64,000 nt of DNA from the NCBI RefSeq assembly GCF_000955955.1, contig NZ_JYJG01000087.1, forward strand, positions 1-64,000, written 5' to 3'. Both the position numbers and the translations under genes were made by a program. The notes beneath the pieces were generated by a model. It did no database searches. It worked only from the letters and a program-made list of their open reading frames with translations, and was not told the origin of the DNA. This stretch comes from Lentzea aerocolonigenes (lineage in GTDB: Bacteria; Actinomycetota; Actinomycetes; Mycobacteriales; Pseudonocardiaceae). Of the stretch, positions 44,496 to 53,616 are shown piece by piece (within the stretch, counting starts at the first letter, position 1; each line of letters starts with the position of its first letter).

Positions 44496-45356
44496 ATGAA
44501 TTTTCCCCCGAGCGCGCCGATGCCCGGCGGCGGTCCGGCGCCGTCGACCGGCGGCGGCAAGGACTACGACCAGCTGGCGACGCAGTGGCCCGCCGCGATC
44601 CTCTGCGTGGACGGCGACAACGCGGGCACCGTGGCGTTCGACTTCAACCCGCAGACCATGCAGGTGGAGCGGCGATGTGAGAGCCGGTCGCACGGCAACT
44701 CCGCGATGAGCGGTGCCCGGCCACCGGGTGCCACGTTCCGCAGCTTCCTCAAGGCCGACCCGCCGACGATCAGGCTGGACAACCTGATCTTCATCGGCAC
44801 GACGACCAAGCCGAGGGTCGACCAGCTGCTCAACTGGGCCGGCCTGGGCGGCTCGCTGGGCGCGCGGATCAACGCGGGCAGGCGAGCGGTGACCGCGGAG
44901 GAGAGGTACCAGCAGGAGCTCAAGATCAACCCGAGCGCCAAGAAACCGAACCTCTACCAGAAGCTGATGAACCACCAGCCGGTGGTGACGTTGTGCTGGG
45001 GGCCGGAAGGGTCCGGCATCCGCTACGACGGGGTGATCGAGTCGGTGAACGCCACGTTCACCCGGTTCAGCGCGACCGGCGTTCCGGTGCAGGCCAAGGT
45101 GAACATCACCATCAAGGAGCAGCCGAGCTTCTACGGCACCATGCCGACCAATCCGACGTCGGGCGGTCTGCCCGGCCGCACCGGGCAGGTCGTCGGCGAG
45201 GGTGACAGCCTGCAGCGCATCGCACTCGGCCACTACGGCAGGCCGTCGCACTGGCGTGAGCTCGCCGTGGCCAACGGGATCGACGACCCGATGCGGGTGC
45301 GCCCCGGCCGGACCGTGTACGTGCCGAACCCCGCCGAGCTGGAAAGCGGGCGCTGA
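44496..45356 (+). CDS. LysM-domain baseplate hub protein (Pvc7-like)
   Basis: A 286-residue protein with a phage-baseplate hub-type body (about 30-220: ILCVDGDNAGTVAFDFNPQT, FRSFLKADPPTIRLDNLIFI, YDGVIESVNATFTRFSATGV) and a C-terminal LysM domain (about 235-280: VGEGDSLQRIALGHYGRP, IDDPMRVRPGRTVYVPNP). It fits the LysM-containing tube-base protein between tube and spike. ATG 44496 has TAGGAG upstream. Followed 2 bp later by the spike gene. Confidence 0.88.
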   Translation: MNFPPSAPMPGGGPAPSTGGGKDYDQLATQWPAAILCVDGDNAGTVAFDFNPQTMQVERRCESRSHGNSAMSGARPPGATFRSFLKADPPTIRLDNLIFIGTTTKPRVDQLLNWAGLGGSLGARINAGRRAVTAEERYQQELKINPSAKKPNLYQKLMNHQPVVTLCWGPEGSGIRYDGVIESVNATFTRFSATGVPVQAKVNITIKEQPSFYGTMPTNPTSGGLPGRTGQVVGEGDSLQRIALGHYGRPSHWRELAVANGIDDPMRVRPGRTVYVPNPAELESGR

Positions 45357-45358
45357 CC

Positions 45359-47269
45359 ATGACCGCCAATGCGGGAGCCGAGGCGCCGACGGCGGAGAAC
45401 GTCCGCGCGCTCGTGCAGTTCGGCCGCACCCGCACCGCGCTGAACGACCAGATGAACCACCTGCTGCTGCGGGTCGTGGTGGACAACGACCTGCACCGGC
45501 CGGACATGGTGGAACTGACCTTCCTCGACACCAACTGCGACGTTCTGACCAACCTGGACGTCACCATCGGCACCGCGGTGCGGGTGGTCGACGGCGAGCA
45601 GGGGTGCACGCTGATCGACGGTGAGGTCACCGCGATCGAGGCGGTGTGCGACGAGATGGAGATCTGCACGGTCGTCCGCGGGTACGAGAAGACGCACCGG
45701 CTGCAGCGCGCCCGGCGCACCCGGACGTTCCTCAACCGCACCGACTCCGACATCGTCAGGGAGATCGCCGAGGCGGCGGGCGTGCCGTGCGACGTGGTCG
45801 AGGAGTCGGGCATCACGCACGACCACATCGGGCAGGTCGCGCAGACGGACTGGGACTTCCTGCGCCACCGCGCGAACGAGATCGGCTTCGAGATCGGGGT
45901 GTCCGACGGCAAGCTGTACTTCCGCCGCGCCGGGAAGGACCTGCCCTCCGCCGGTGCGCTGCCGCCCGAGCTCACCTTCGGCACGAACCTCTTCACCTTC
46001 CTGCCGAGGATCAGCGGAGCGAACCTGGTGCCGGAGGTGGAGGTCCGGGTGTGGGACGGCGAGCAGGGAAAGGTCGTCGCCGAGACCGTGCCTTCGGCCA
46101 GCACGACCGCCGAGCTCAGTTCGCTGACACCCGACTCGCTCGCGGCGCGGTTCCAGCCTGTCGGCGCCGCGGTGCCACCGCAGGAACCCGACGGTGCCGA
46201 CCTCGGTCCGGTGGCGAAACCGGACGCCCAGGTGGTCGTCGACCGGCCGTTGGCCGCGGGTGCGGCGATCAGCCGGGCGGCCGAAGGCACCGGCAAGGCG
46301 ATGTCCGAGCACTACGCGAGCACGTTCGCGGAGGCGGAGGGCCGCTGCGACGGGAACTCCGCGGTGGTGCCCGGTGCCCAGGTGACCGTGAAGGGCGTGC
46401 CGGAGCAGTTCGCAGGGACGTGGCGGGTGACCGCCGCGCAGCACGTGTTCGACGACGCCGAGGGCGGCTACTACACGCGGTTCGAAGTCAGCGGTGGTCA
46501 CGAACGTTCGCTGCTGGGTCTGGTCGCGGGCCAGGAGACGCCGTCGCACCGGCCGCGCATCGACGGTGTCGTGCCCGGCATCGTGACCAACACGGCGGAC
46601 CCCTCGGCGCTGCACCGGGTCAAGGTCGCGCTGCCGTGGCTGTCGGCGGACTTCGAGACGGACTGGGCCCGCACCGTCCACTTCGGAGCGGGCACGCGGT
46701 CGGGCGCGGTGTTCCTGCCGGAGAGCGGGGACGAGGTGCTCGTCGCTTTCGAGCACGGCGACCCGCGCAGGCCGTACGTGGTCGGCGGCCTGGTGAACCG
46801 CCGGTCGAAGTACGACCTCGGCGCGGAGGTGCTGAAGCAGAACGGGCAGACGAGCTCTGTGGTGGCGCGCGGGTTCTCGTCGCCGACCGGCAACCGGTTG
46901 CTGTTCGTCGACGACGCACTGCCGCCACCGGACACGTCGCCGCCGAACGCGTCGAAGCTCGCGCTGGGAACGAAGAACGACGACATCGCGCTGGTGATCG
47001 ACCAGGTGGCGGGCACGATCACGCTGTCGTGCACGCCGAAGCCGCCTGCCAGCCAGAGCGAGCAGGGCACGATCAACATCACCTGTGGTGCCGGTGGCGC
47101 GGTGAACATCGCCGCCGGCGACGGGGGAGCAGTGCACATCTCCGGTGGTGCCAACGGTTCCGTCAGCGTGGACGGAGGCGCGAACCTCGATCTCAAGGCG
47201 CAGGGCGCTATCTCCATCCAGAGCGAGGGCACCGTGAAGATCAAGGGCACCACGATCGAGCTGAACTGA
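45359..47269 (+). CDS. VgrG-like central spike protein (Pvc8-like)
   Basis: A 636-residue spike: the gp27-like hub region (residues about 25-330, with YEKTHRLQRARRTRTFLNRT and DWDFLRHRANEIGFEIGVSD), an OB-fold/gp5-like part (GIVTNTADPSALHRVKVALP, VFLPESGDEVLVAFEHGDPR) and a C-terminal beta-helix with many Gly, Asn and Ser turns ending KIKGTTIELN. It forms the trimeric needle under the PAAR-like tip. The start ATG 45359 lies 2 bp after the hub stop. Confidence 0.92.
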   Translation: MTANAGAEAPTAENVRALVQFGRTRTALNDQMNHLLLRVVVDNDLHRPDMVELTFLDTNCDVLTNLDVTIGTAVRVVDGEQGCTLIDGEVTAIEAVCDEMEICTVVRGYEKTHRLQRARRTRTFLNRTDSDIVREIAEAAGVPCDVVEESGITHDHIGQVAQTDWDFLRHRANEIGFEIGVSDGKLYFRRAGKDLPSAGALPPELTFGTNLFTFLPRISGANLVPEVEVRVWDGEQGKVVAETVPSASTTAELSSLTPDSLAARFQPVGAAVPPQEPDGADLGPVAKPDAQVVVDRPLAAGAAISRAAEGTGKAMSEHYASTFAEAEGRCDGNSAVVPGAQVTVKGVPEQFAGTWRVTAAQHVFDDAEGGYYTRFEVSGGHERSLLGLVAGQETPSHRPRIDGVVPGIVTNTADPSALHRVKVALPWLSADFETDWARTVHFGAGTRSGAVFLPESGDEVLVAFEHGDPRRPYVVGGLVNRRSKYDLGAEVLKQNGQTSSVVARGFSSPTGNRLLFVDDALPPPDTSPPNASKLALGTKNDDIALVIDQVAGTITLSCTPKPPASQSEQGTINITCGAGGAVNIAAGDGGAVHISGGANGSVSVDGGANLDLKAQGAISIQSEGTVKIKGTTIELN

Positions 47270-47279
47270 GAGGGACGAC

Positions 47280-47699
47280 GTGAGCACAGGCGCGATCAGC
47301 GAGTTCGTCGGGAAGCGCTGGGCGTTCCCGATGGGCGTCGACGCGAACGGCAGGATCGCGCTCGCCGGTGGACACGAGGGCATCGAGCAGGCGATGTCGC
47401 TCGTGCTGCTGACCTATCCGGGAGAACGGCCGATGCGGCCGGACTTCGGCTGCAGGTTGAAGGACTTCGTGTTCTCGAGCATCGACGGCGAGATGATCAC
47501 CGAGCTGACCATGGAGGTGCGGCAGTCGCTGCTGCGCTGGGAACCCAGGATCGACGTGATGGACGTGGTGGTGCGGCCCGACCCCCGTCAGCACACGCTC
47601 GTGCACATCGACGTCGAGTATCGGGTGAAGGAGACGAACGACCACCGCAACCTCGTCTTTCCCTTCTACACGATTCCCGACGACGGCTCGGATTACTGA
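47280..47699 (+). CDS. Baseplate wedge protein, gp25/GpW family (Pvc9-like)
   Basis: A 139-residue protein: AISEFVGKRWAFPMGVDANG, IEQAMSLVLLTYPGERPMRP, FGCRLKDFVF, then RVKETNDHRNLVFPFYTI. The YPGERPMRPDFGC segment is the family signature. gp25 nucleates sheath assembly at the baseplate. GTG 47280 has GAGGGA upstream. Confidence 0.92.
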   Translation: MSTGAISEFVGKRWAFPMGVDANGRIALAGGHEGIEQAMSLVLLTYPGERPMRPDFGCRLKDFVFSSIDGEMITELTMEVRQSLLRWEPRIDVMDVVVRPDPRQHTLVHIDVEYRVKETNDHRNLVFPFYTIPDDGSDY

Positions 47700-47714
47700 C
47701 GAGGAGCGCCCGCG

Positions 47715-49658
47715 ATGACACTTCCCGTGCCGAACCTGGACGACCGGCGGTTCCAGGACCTCGTCGACGACGCCAAGCGCCTGGTGATGAAGCACTGTCC
47801 GGAGTGGACGGACCACAACGTGTCCGACCCCGGCGTGACGCTCATCGAGACGTTCGCGTTCATGACCGACCAGCTGCTCTACCGGCTCAACCGCGTGCCG
47901 GACCGGCTGTACGTGAAGTTCCTGGAACTGATCGGCGTGCGGCTGATGCCGCCCACCGCGGCCAGCGCGCCGGTCACGTTCTGGCTGTCCGCGCCCGCGA
48001 CTGCGGTCGTCACCGTGTCGGCGGGCACGCGGGTGGCGACCGGGCGCACCGAGACCATCGAATCGATCCTCTTCACCACCACCGAGCCGCTCGCGATCGT
48101 GCCGAGCAGCGTCGTCAGCGTGAAGACGTGCTCGAACGGCGCGACGACGTTCGTCGAACGGCTCGACACGATGCGCAGGCGGCTGACGTTCGACGCCTTC
48201 ACGCCCGTGCCGAAGCCGGGGGACGCGCTACTGGTCGGCCTGCCCGAGGCGGTGCCGTGCTGCGCGGTGCAGCTGGACGTGGACTGCCACATCGACGGTG
48301 TCGGCGTCGACCCGGTGAACCCGCCGCTCGCGTGGGAGGCGTGGACCGGCACGTCGTGGGAACCGTGCGAGGTCTCGCGCGATGACACGGGCGGACTCAA
48401 CCGCAAAGGCGTGGTGGTGCTGCACGTTCCGCCGAGCCACACCACCGAGATCGTGGGCGAGCAGCACGCGGGGTGGCTGCGCGCGGTGGTGACTCCGTCC
48501 GATCCCGGCCAGCCCCGCTACAGCGCGACGCCGGTGATCCACGGCATCACCGCGTGCACGGTCGGCGGCACGGTCACCGCCCGGCACGCCGAACCCGTCG
48601 AGAACGAGGTGCTCGGGGAGTCCGAGGGCGTACCCGGCCAGTCGTTCACCGTGCGGCGCACGCCCGTGCTGACCGATCTCGAGGACGTCGTCGTCGAGGT
48701 GAGCGACGACTCCGGCTGGCAGCAGTGGACCGTGGTGGAGTCGTTCGGCGACAGCGGCCCGGACGACCGGCATGTCACGCTCGACGCCGCTTCGGGCGTG
48801 GTGACGTTCGGGCCGGTCGTACGGGAGCAGGACGGCGGCTTGCGCCAGTACGGCGCCGTGCCGGAACGCGGTGTGCTCGTCCGATTGCGCCGCTACCTGA
48901 CCGGCGGCGGCGTGCGCGGCAACGTGCGCGCCGGGGCGATCTCGACGCTGAAGACGTCCATCCCGTTCGTCGACGCCGTGGAGAACCGCCGCCCCGCGCT
49001 GGGCGGCGTCGACGCGGAGTCGCTGGAACAGGCGAAGCTGCGCGGCCCGATGGCGCTGCAGAGCCGCAACCGGGCGGTGACCGCGCGGGACTACGAGCTG
49101 ATCTGCGCGCACGTCGCTCCTGAGCTCGCCCGCATCCGTTGCCTGCCACCGGACTCGCCCGGCGGACCGGTGCGCGTGCTGCTCGTCCCCTCTGCGTCGG
49201 TGGACCGCGGTCGCATCCGCATCGAGGACCTGCTGCCTTCGCCGTCCACGACCCGCCGCATCGCCGCGCGGCTGGAGGAGACCAGGGTGATCGGCACGAG
49301 CGTCGTGCTCGGCCCGCCCACCTACCGCGGTGTCACGGTGGTGGCGAGGCTCGTCGCACTGGCGGGCCACGACCCGGACCGCGTGCACGAGTCGGCGCTG
49401 GCCGCCTTGTACGGCCTGCTCAACCCGCTCACCGGAGGCCAGGACGGCACCGGCTGGCCGTTCGGCCGGGCAGTGCACCAGGGACAGGTGTACGCGGTGC
49501 TGCAGTCGGTGCCCGGCGTCGCGCTGGTGGAGGACGTGCAGCTGTTCGGTGCGAACCCGGTGACCGGCGAACGCGGTGCCTCGACGACGAAGCTGGAGCT
49601 CGAACCGCACAGCCTCGTCTTCTCCTACGAGCACCAGATCTGGGTGGAGACGCCGTGA
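47715..49658 (+). CDS. Baseplate J/gp6-like protein (Pvc11-like)
   Basis: A 647-residue protein starting LPVPNLDDRRFQDLVDDAKR with the WTDHNVSDPGVTLIETFAFM motif typical of eCIS baseplate J, and RYLTGGGVRGNVRAGAISTL plus ALQSRNRAVTARDYE in the C-terminal half. It forms the wedge arms that join gp25 to the outer baseplate. Its stop overlaps the next start as GTGA. Confidence 0.92.
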   Translation: MTLPVPNLDDRRFQDLVDDAKRLVMKHCPEWTDHNVSDPGVTLIETFAFMTDQLLYRLNRVPDRLYVKFLELIGVRLMPPTAASAPVTFWLSAPATAVVTVSAGTRVATGRTETIESILFTTTEPLAIVPSSVVSVKTCSNGATTFVERLDTMRRRLTFDAFTPVPKPGDALLVGLPEAVPCCAVQLDVDCHIDGVGVDPVNPPLAWEAWTGTSWEPCEVSRDDTGGLNRKGVVVLHVPPSHTTEIVGEQHAGWLRAVVTPSDPGQPRYSATPVIHGITACTVGGTVTARHAEPVENEVLGESEGVPGQSFTVRRTPVLTDLEDVVVEVSDDSGWQQWTVVESFGDSGPDDRHVTLDAASGVVTFGPVVREQDGGLRQYGAVPERGVLVRLRRYLTGGGVRGNVRAGAISTLKTSIPFVDAVENRRPALGGVDAESLEQAKLRGPMALQSRNRAVTARDYELICAHVAPELARIRCLPPDSPGGPVRVLLVPSASVDRGRIRIEDLLPSPSTTRRIAARLEETRVIGTSVVLGPPTYRGVTVVARLVALAGHDPDRVHESALAALYGLLNPLTGGQDGTGWPFGRAVHQGQVYAVLQSVPGVALVEDVQLFGANPVTGERGASTTKLELEPHSLVFSYEHQIWVETP

Positions 49659-50179
49659 ACAGGGCAGCGGCCGAGGGTGCCGTGAACCCGTTTCCGATTC
49701 TGGGCTACCTGCCGTCGGTGTTCCAGGAGGACCAGTTCGCCGCGCGGTTCACCGCCGGCCTGGACGAGGTCAGCGCCCCGGCCATCGGAGTGCTCGACTG
49801 CCTGCCCGCCTACCTCGACCCGCGCACCACACCGTCGGACTTCCTGCCGTGGCTGGGTTCCTGGGTCGGCCTGGACCTGCGCGGTCTGCCGGAGGACCGG
49901 ATGCGCGCACTGGTCGTCGCGGCCCCGAGCCTGCACAGCCTGCGCGGCACGCTCACAGGTCTGCGGCTGTGGCTCGAACTCCTCACCGGCGGCACGGTGC
50001 ACGTCGTCGACGGCGCCGGCGTGTTCGCGGGCGACGCGGCCGCCACCACACCGTTCCTCGAGGTGAAGATAGCGGCGCCCGACCCCGCCGCGGTGTCGAT
50101 GGACGCCGTGGACCGCGTTATCGCCGCCAACAAGCCAGTGCACGTGCCGCACGCGGTGACGGTGGTGAGACGGCGATGA
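49655..50179 (+). CDS. Tail-protein-I-like baseplate protein (Pvc12-like)
   Basis: A 174-residue protein: GYLPSVFQEDQFAARFTAGL, YLDPRTTPSDFLPWLGSWVG, LHSLRGTLTGLRLWLELLTG. The DPRTTPSDFLPWLGSWVGL signature marks the phage-tail-protein-I family, the second large wedge component; PVC Pvc12 is longer, so this is a short form. GTG 49655 overlaps the baseplate J stop; GTG 49681 (VNPFPILGYLPSV) is an alternative. Its stop overlaps the ATG of the repeat protein. Confidence 0.85.
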   Translation: MNRAAAEGAVNPFPILGYLPSVFQEDQFAARFTAGLDEVSAPAIGVLDCLPAYLDPRTTPSDFLPWLGSWVGLDLRGLPEDRMRALVVAAPSLHSLRGTLTGLRLWLELLTGGTVHVVDGAGVFAGDAAATTPFLEVKIAAPDPAAVSMDAVDRVIAANKPVHVPHAVTVVRRR

Positions 50180-52647
50180 TCCTTTGCCGCAAATGCGGAT
50201 TCCACAACGCGGGTGACGACTCGTTCTGCGGCTCGTGCGGCAGTTTCCTGGAATGGACCGGCAAGACCGTCGAGACCGCCGAACCGCAGGAGATCGACGA
50301 CGCCGGGGAAGCCGGACAGGAACAGGAGCCACCTCGGCGCAGGCGCAAGTTCGCCGAGGTGCTGCTGGACGGTCTGCTTTTCGGGACGAAGCGGTTGCCG
50401 GAGTGGAAGGGGAACCCGTCCGGTGGGTTGGGCGGTGGGCTCGGTGGTGGGCTCGGTGGTGGGTTGGGCGGTGGGCTCGGTAGTGGGCTCGGTGGTGGAC
50501 GTGCCGGCGGGCTTAGTGGTGGGCTCGGCGGCGGTGGGCTCGGTGGGCTCGGTGGGCTCGGTGGGCGCGCGGGTGGGCTCGGTGGGCTGAGCGGGCTCGG
50601 GGGTACTGACGGTGGTGACCGGAAGCCTGGAGGGTTGTCCGGGTTGGGTGAGCGGAAGTCTGGCGGTCTGCCGGAGTTGCCGGGGTTGGGTGAGCGCCGG
50701 CCTGCCGGTCTGCCGGAGTTGCCGGGCCTCAGCGAGCGCAAGCCTGGTGGGTTGGCCGATCTGTCTGGCCTCCGGGAGCGGAAATCTGGTGGCGTGCCGG
50801 AACTCCCGGGGTTGAACGAACGGCAGTCGGCTGGGTTGCCCGACCTCCCAGGTCTCGGCGAGCGCAAGTCTGGCGGGCTGCCGGAGCTGCCGGGTTTGGG
50901 CGAACGGAAGCGTGGCGGCTTGCCGGAGCTGCCTGGGCTGGGTGAGCGTGAGTCCGGCGGTCTCGGTGAGCGAGGCTCGGCTGGGCTGCCTGAGCTACCG
51001 GGGTTGGGTGAGCGGAAGTCCGCTGGTCTGCCCGATCTTCCGGGGTTGGGTGAGCGGAAGCCGGGTGGTTTGTCGGATCTTCCGGGGTTGGGTGAGCGGA
51101 AGCCGGGTGGTTTGCCGGATCTTCCGGCGTTGGGTGAGCGGAGGTCCGCTGATCTGTCCGATCTCCACGGATTGGGCAAGCGCGAACCTGGCGGTCTGCC
51201 GGAGTCGGGTGAGCGGAAGTCCGCCGGACTGCCGGACCTGCCTGGCCTCGGTGACCGCGAGTCCGGTGGCCTGGGCGCGCGAGGTTCGGCCGCGGTGCAC
51301 GGCCTAGGTGAGCGGAAGCCGGGTGGGCTGCCGGAACTTCCCGCGCTGGGTAGGGGGAACGCGGACCAGCTCCCCGACCTTCCCGGCCTCGGCGACAGGA
51401 GGCCCGCCGGCCTGTCAGCCATTGGTGAGCGCGAACCCGGCGAACTCCCGGACCTGCCGGGGCTCGGCGCGCGGAAGCAGGCCGGCCTGCGCTCGTTCGG
51501 TGCGCTGCCGGCAGCGACGAGACTTGGCGAGTCCGGAGTGGACGGTGATGTTCCCGGAGCGGAGTTCGACGACGACGGCCAGCTCGTCCACCTCGCGGGC
51601 GAACTCGCTGACGACTTCACGCCGCCGGAGGCACCGGCGGCCGCGCTCAGCTCACGCGCCACGGCCGCGCCGCAGGAGCCGAAAGCGTCCCCGCAGGACG
51701 TGGCATCGCTGATCCTGCCGGTCCCGAAGGGAAGCAGGCGGCCGCGGCTGGAACAGACCAAGATCGCCGAACCGGTCGTGGCCGAAGACACCCGGCCTGA
51801 GCCGGAAGCCGTTGTGCCGCAGGCACCCGCGCGGAAACGGCCGCGGCCCGCCACCGCTGAGAAGCCGACGCGCAAGTTGCACGTCGGTGACCTCGTGTGT
51901 GGCGCCTGCGGTCAGCCGAACATCCCGTCGCGCCGGTTCTGCTCGCGTTGCGGCGAGTCGCTCGCGGACGCCGAGGTGGTGCGGCCGTCGTGGTGGCGGC
52001 GGTTGCTGAACTGGCGCAAACCCAAGACGCACGCGGCAGGTACGCGGCCTGGACGTGACGGCACGCCCGGGGTGCGGGAGCGGCGCGGCAAGGTCAAGGG
52101 CATCGTGCGGCTCGTGGCGGGTGTGCTGATCACGGTGCTCTCGCTCGTCTACGGGTTCGTGCCGCCGGTGCACGACTACGTCGACCGCAAGTTCTACGGT
52201 GCGCGGGACTACCTGGAGCGGCTGGTCTTCCCGCGTTACGACCCGGTGCACCCCACGGAGATCAGCGCGCCCGACGGCGAGGAGCCCGGGCATCCGGCGG
52301 CAGCGGCGTTCGACGGGTACAAGGACACCTTCTGGTCGGCGCCGGTGCGGACGGAGCCGGTGCTCGTGGTCACCTTCGACGAGGAGGAGAACCTCGCCAA
52401 GGTGATCGTCTACTCCGGGAACAAGGCCGACTTCGTCAAGTACGACCGGCCCAAGACGCTGCACCTCGTCTACTCGACGGGGCAGACCGAGGACGTGCAC
52501 CTCGAGGACTCGCCCAACCCGCAGACGCTGAGCCTGAATAACGGCAAGGGCGCGAAGACCGTCGAGATCCACGTGACCGAGCTGTACAACGCCGTCGACG
52601 GCACCGCGGTCGCCGTCTCGGAGATCGAGTTCTTCGTGCGGGGCTGA
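50176..52647 (+). CDS. Zinc-ribbon repeat membrane protein, candidate CIS membrane attachment factor
   Basis: An 823-residue bitopic protein. An N-terminal zinc ribbon (C4, C7, C18, C21) is followed by Gly-Leu repeats (83-140), about 20 repeats of 14 residues (consensus GLPELPGLGERKSG, 150-435), a Pro/Glu-rich linker, and a second zinc ribbon (C575 region, CGACGQPNIPSRRFCSRCG split here as CGACG and CSRCG). A basic stretch precedes one membrane helix (about 642-665, VRLVAGVLITVLSLVYGFV). The extracellular C-terminal domain (AAAAFDGYKDTFWSAP) looks like a discoidin/galactose-binding fold. ATG 50176 overlaps the previous stop. Streptomyces CIS loci encode a bitopic protein, CisA, needed for membrane association; this one has the same topology. 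Confidence 0.72.
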   Translation: MILCRKCGFHNAGDDSFCGSCGSFLEWTGKTVETAEPQEIDDAGEAGQEQEPPRRRRKFAEVLLDGLLFGTKRLPEWKGNPSGGLGGGLGGGLGGGLGGGLGSGLGGGRAGGLSGGLGGGGLGGLGGLGGRAGGLGGLSGLGGTDGGDRKPGGLSGLGERKSGGLPELPGLGERRPAGLPELPGLSERKPGGLADLSGLRERKSGGVPELPGLNERQSAGLPDLPGLGERKSGGLPELPGLGERKRGGLPELPGLGERESGGLGERGSAGLPELPGLGERKSAGLPDLPGLGERKPGGLSDLPGLGERKPGGLPDLPALGERRSADLSDLHGLGKREPGGLPESGERKSAGLPDLPGLGDRESGGLGARGSAAVHGLGERKPGGLPELPALGRGNADQLPDLPGLGDRRPAGLSAIGEREPGELPDLPGLGARKQAGLRSFGALPAATRLGESGVDGDVPGAEFDDDGQLVHLAGELADDFTPPEAPAAALSSRATAAPQEPKASPQDVASLILPVPKGSRRPRLEQTKIAEPVVAEDTRPEPEAVVPQAPARKRPRPATAEKPTRKLHVGDLVCGACGQPNIPSRRFCSRCGESLADAEVVRPSWWRRLLNWRKPKTHAAGTRPGRDGTPGVRERRGKVKGIVRLVAGVLITVLSLVYGFVPPVHDYVDRKFYGARDYLERLVFPRYDPVHPTEISAPDGEEPGHPAAAAFDGYKDTFWSAPVRTEPVLVVTFDEEENLAKVIVYSGNKADFVKYDRPKTLHLVYSTGQTEDVHLEDSPNPQTLSLNNGKGAKTVEIHVTELYNAVDGTAVAVSEIEFFVRG
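50422..51489 (+). repeat. Gly-Leu and 14-residue tandem coding repeats
   Basis: A Gly-Leu block (50422-50600) followed by about 20 imperfect 42-bp units encoding GLPELPGLGERKxG. Neighbouring units at 51050-51130 are almost identical in DNA, which suggests recent unit duplication. Codons here end in T more often than in neighbouring genes. Prone to length change and to assembly collapse. Confidence 0.85.
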
Positions 52648-52655
52648 CGGAAGGT

Positions 52656-52850
52656 ATGCCTCATCGGGCACTTTTCATTGTGCCGCAAGAGGTTATGGTG
52701 ATTCTCGTGGACGAGACGGACTACGCGGTGGACCCGGTCGAGCTGGGTCTGTACTACGTGGACGACCGCCTGATGGTGCGCGATGAGCACGTCGAGACGG
52801 TCCAGCAGGCGTTCGCGGCCGGAACGTTCGTCGTCGAACCCGAACACTGA
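52656..52850 (+). CDS. Small acidic protein in the eCIS operon
   Basis: A protein of up to 64 residues with an acidic core (ILVDETDYAVDPVELGLYYV, DEHVETVQQAFAAGTFVVEP). ATG 52656 gives the full length, but its purine-rich stretch is too near; ATG 52695 or GTG 52698 follow AAGAGG and would give about 51 residues. No family recognised. It lies 8 bp after the repeat protein and 12 bp before the next gene. Confidence 0.55.
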   Translation: MPHRALFIVPQEVMVILVDETDYAVDPVELGLYYVDDRLMVRDEHVETVQQAFAAGTFVVEPEH

Positions 52851-52862
52851 TCGGAACCAACC

Positions 52863-53603
52863 ATGTCGCAGCCGAGGTTCACGCCCTCGACCTTCGCCGA
52901 TCTCGGCGTGCTCACGAACATGGCCGCCGGGCTGGCCGGTCCGGCACTGCTCAGGGTGGCCGGAGCCGTCGTCGAGTACTTCGGCGGCTCCCAGCTGCGC
53001 TTCCCGCCGGTGGAGGTGCGCGACGGCACGCTGCACCCGAGCGTGACGTCGCCCGAGGAGATCGAGACCGCCCGCCGGGCCGTGCCGGACGTGTACACGT
53101 TCGAGTTCGCGATGTGCACCCGTTACACAGTGTCGGGTTACCTGCCGCTGTCGTCCGGGAACGTCGTGTGGTTCCGGCCGGACGGGCGCATCTCCTCGCG
53201 CATCCCGGTCGAGGTGTCGTTCGAACGGCCGCGCGGCACGTGCGCGGTCACGAACCTGGTGGTGCGGCGGGGTTCCGCGCAACCGCAGCTGGCGTACGGC
53301 ACCGAGGTGAGCCTCGCCGTCGACGTGCACGTGGGCCGCGACCCCGAACCGGACAGCGCCTACGTGGAGATCACCTTCGACTGGACCGAGACCAGCCGCA
53401 CCACGCTGACCCAGCCGCTCGCGCGGCTGCGGATCTACGGGTCCGGCAAGGTCGTGCCCGACCAGAACTTCCGCCACGCCGTCGGCGGCGAGGACACCGC
53501 CGAGGTGGTGGGCGCCCTGTCCGGGCGCGCGCACCTTGAGCGGGTGACCGAGCAGCTGCTTGCCGAGTTCACGGAGCTCGGCACGACGGTGGATCTGACC
53601 TGA
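52863..53603 (+). CDS. Unknown protein in the eCIS operon
   Basis: A 246-residue protein without signal peptide; one weakly hydrophobic segment near residues 15-35 (LTNMAAGLAGPALLRVAGAV). Mostly beta sequence in the middle (VWFRPDGRISSRIPVEVSF, GTEVSLAVDVHVG, SAYVEITFDWTE). No family recognised. ATG 52863 with a weak CGGAA before it. Its tight placement between eCIS genes suggests an accessory or baseplate role. Confidence 0.6.
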   Translation: MSQPRFTPSTFADLGVLTNMAAGLAGPALLRVAGAVVEYFGGSQLRFPPVEVRDGTLHPSVTSPEEIETARRAVPDVYTFEFAMCTRYTVSGYLPLSSGNVVWFRPDGRISSRIPVEVSFERPRGTCAVTNLVVRRGSAQPQLAYGTEVSLAVDVHVGRDPEPDSAYVEITFDWTETSRTTLTQPLARLRIYGSGKVVPDQNFRHAVGGEDTAEVVGALSGRAHLERVTEQLLAEFTELGTTVDLT

Positions 53604-53616
53604 GGCGGGCTGGCGG

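Noticed and set aside
50422-51489. Possible CRISPR array
   Set aside because: The repeats are tandem without unique spacers, are in frame, and encode part of a protein.
50118-51875. A Pro/Ser-rich repetitive open frame on the minus strand
   Set aside because: It mirrors the 42-bp repeats of the plus-strand zinc-ribbon protein, whose start and stop overlap its neighbours and whose ends have conserved domains.
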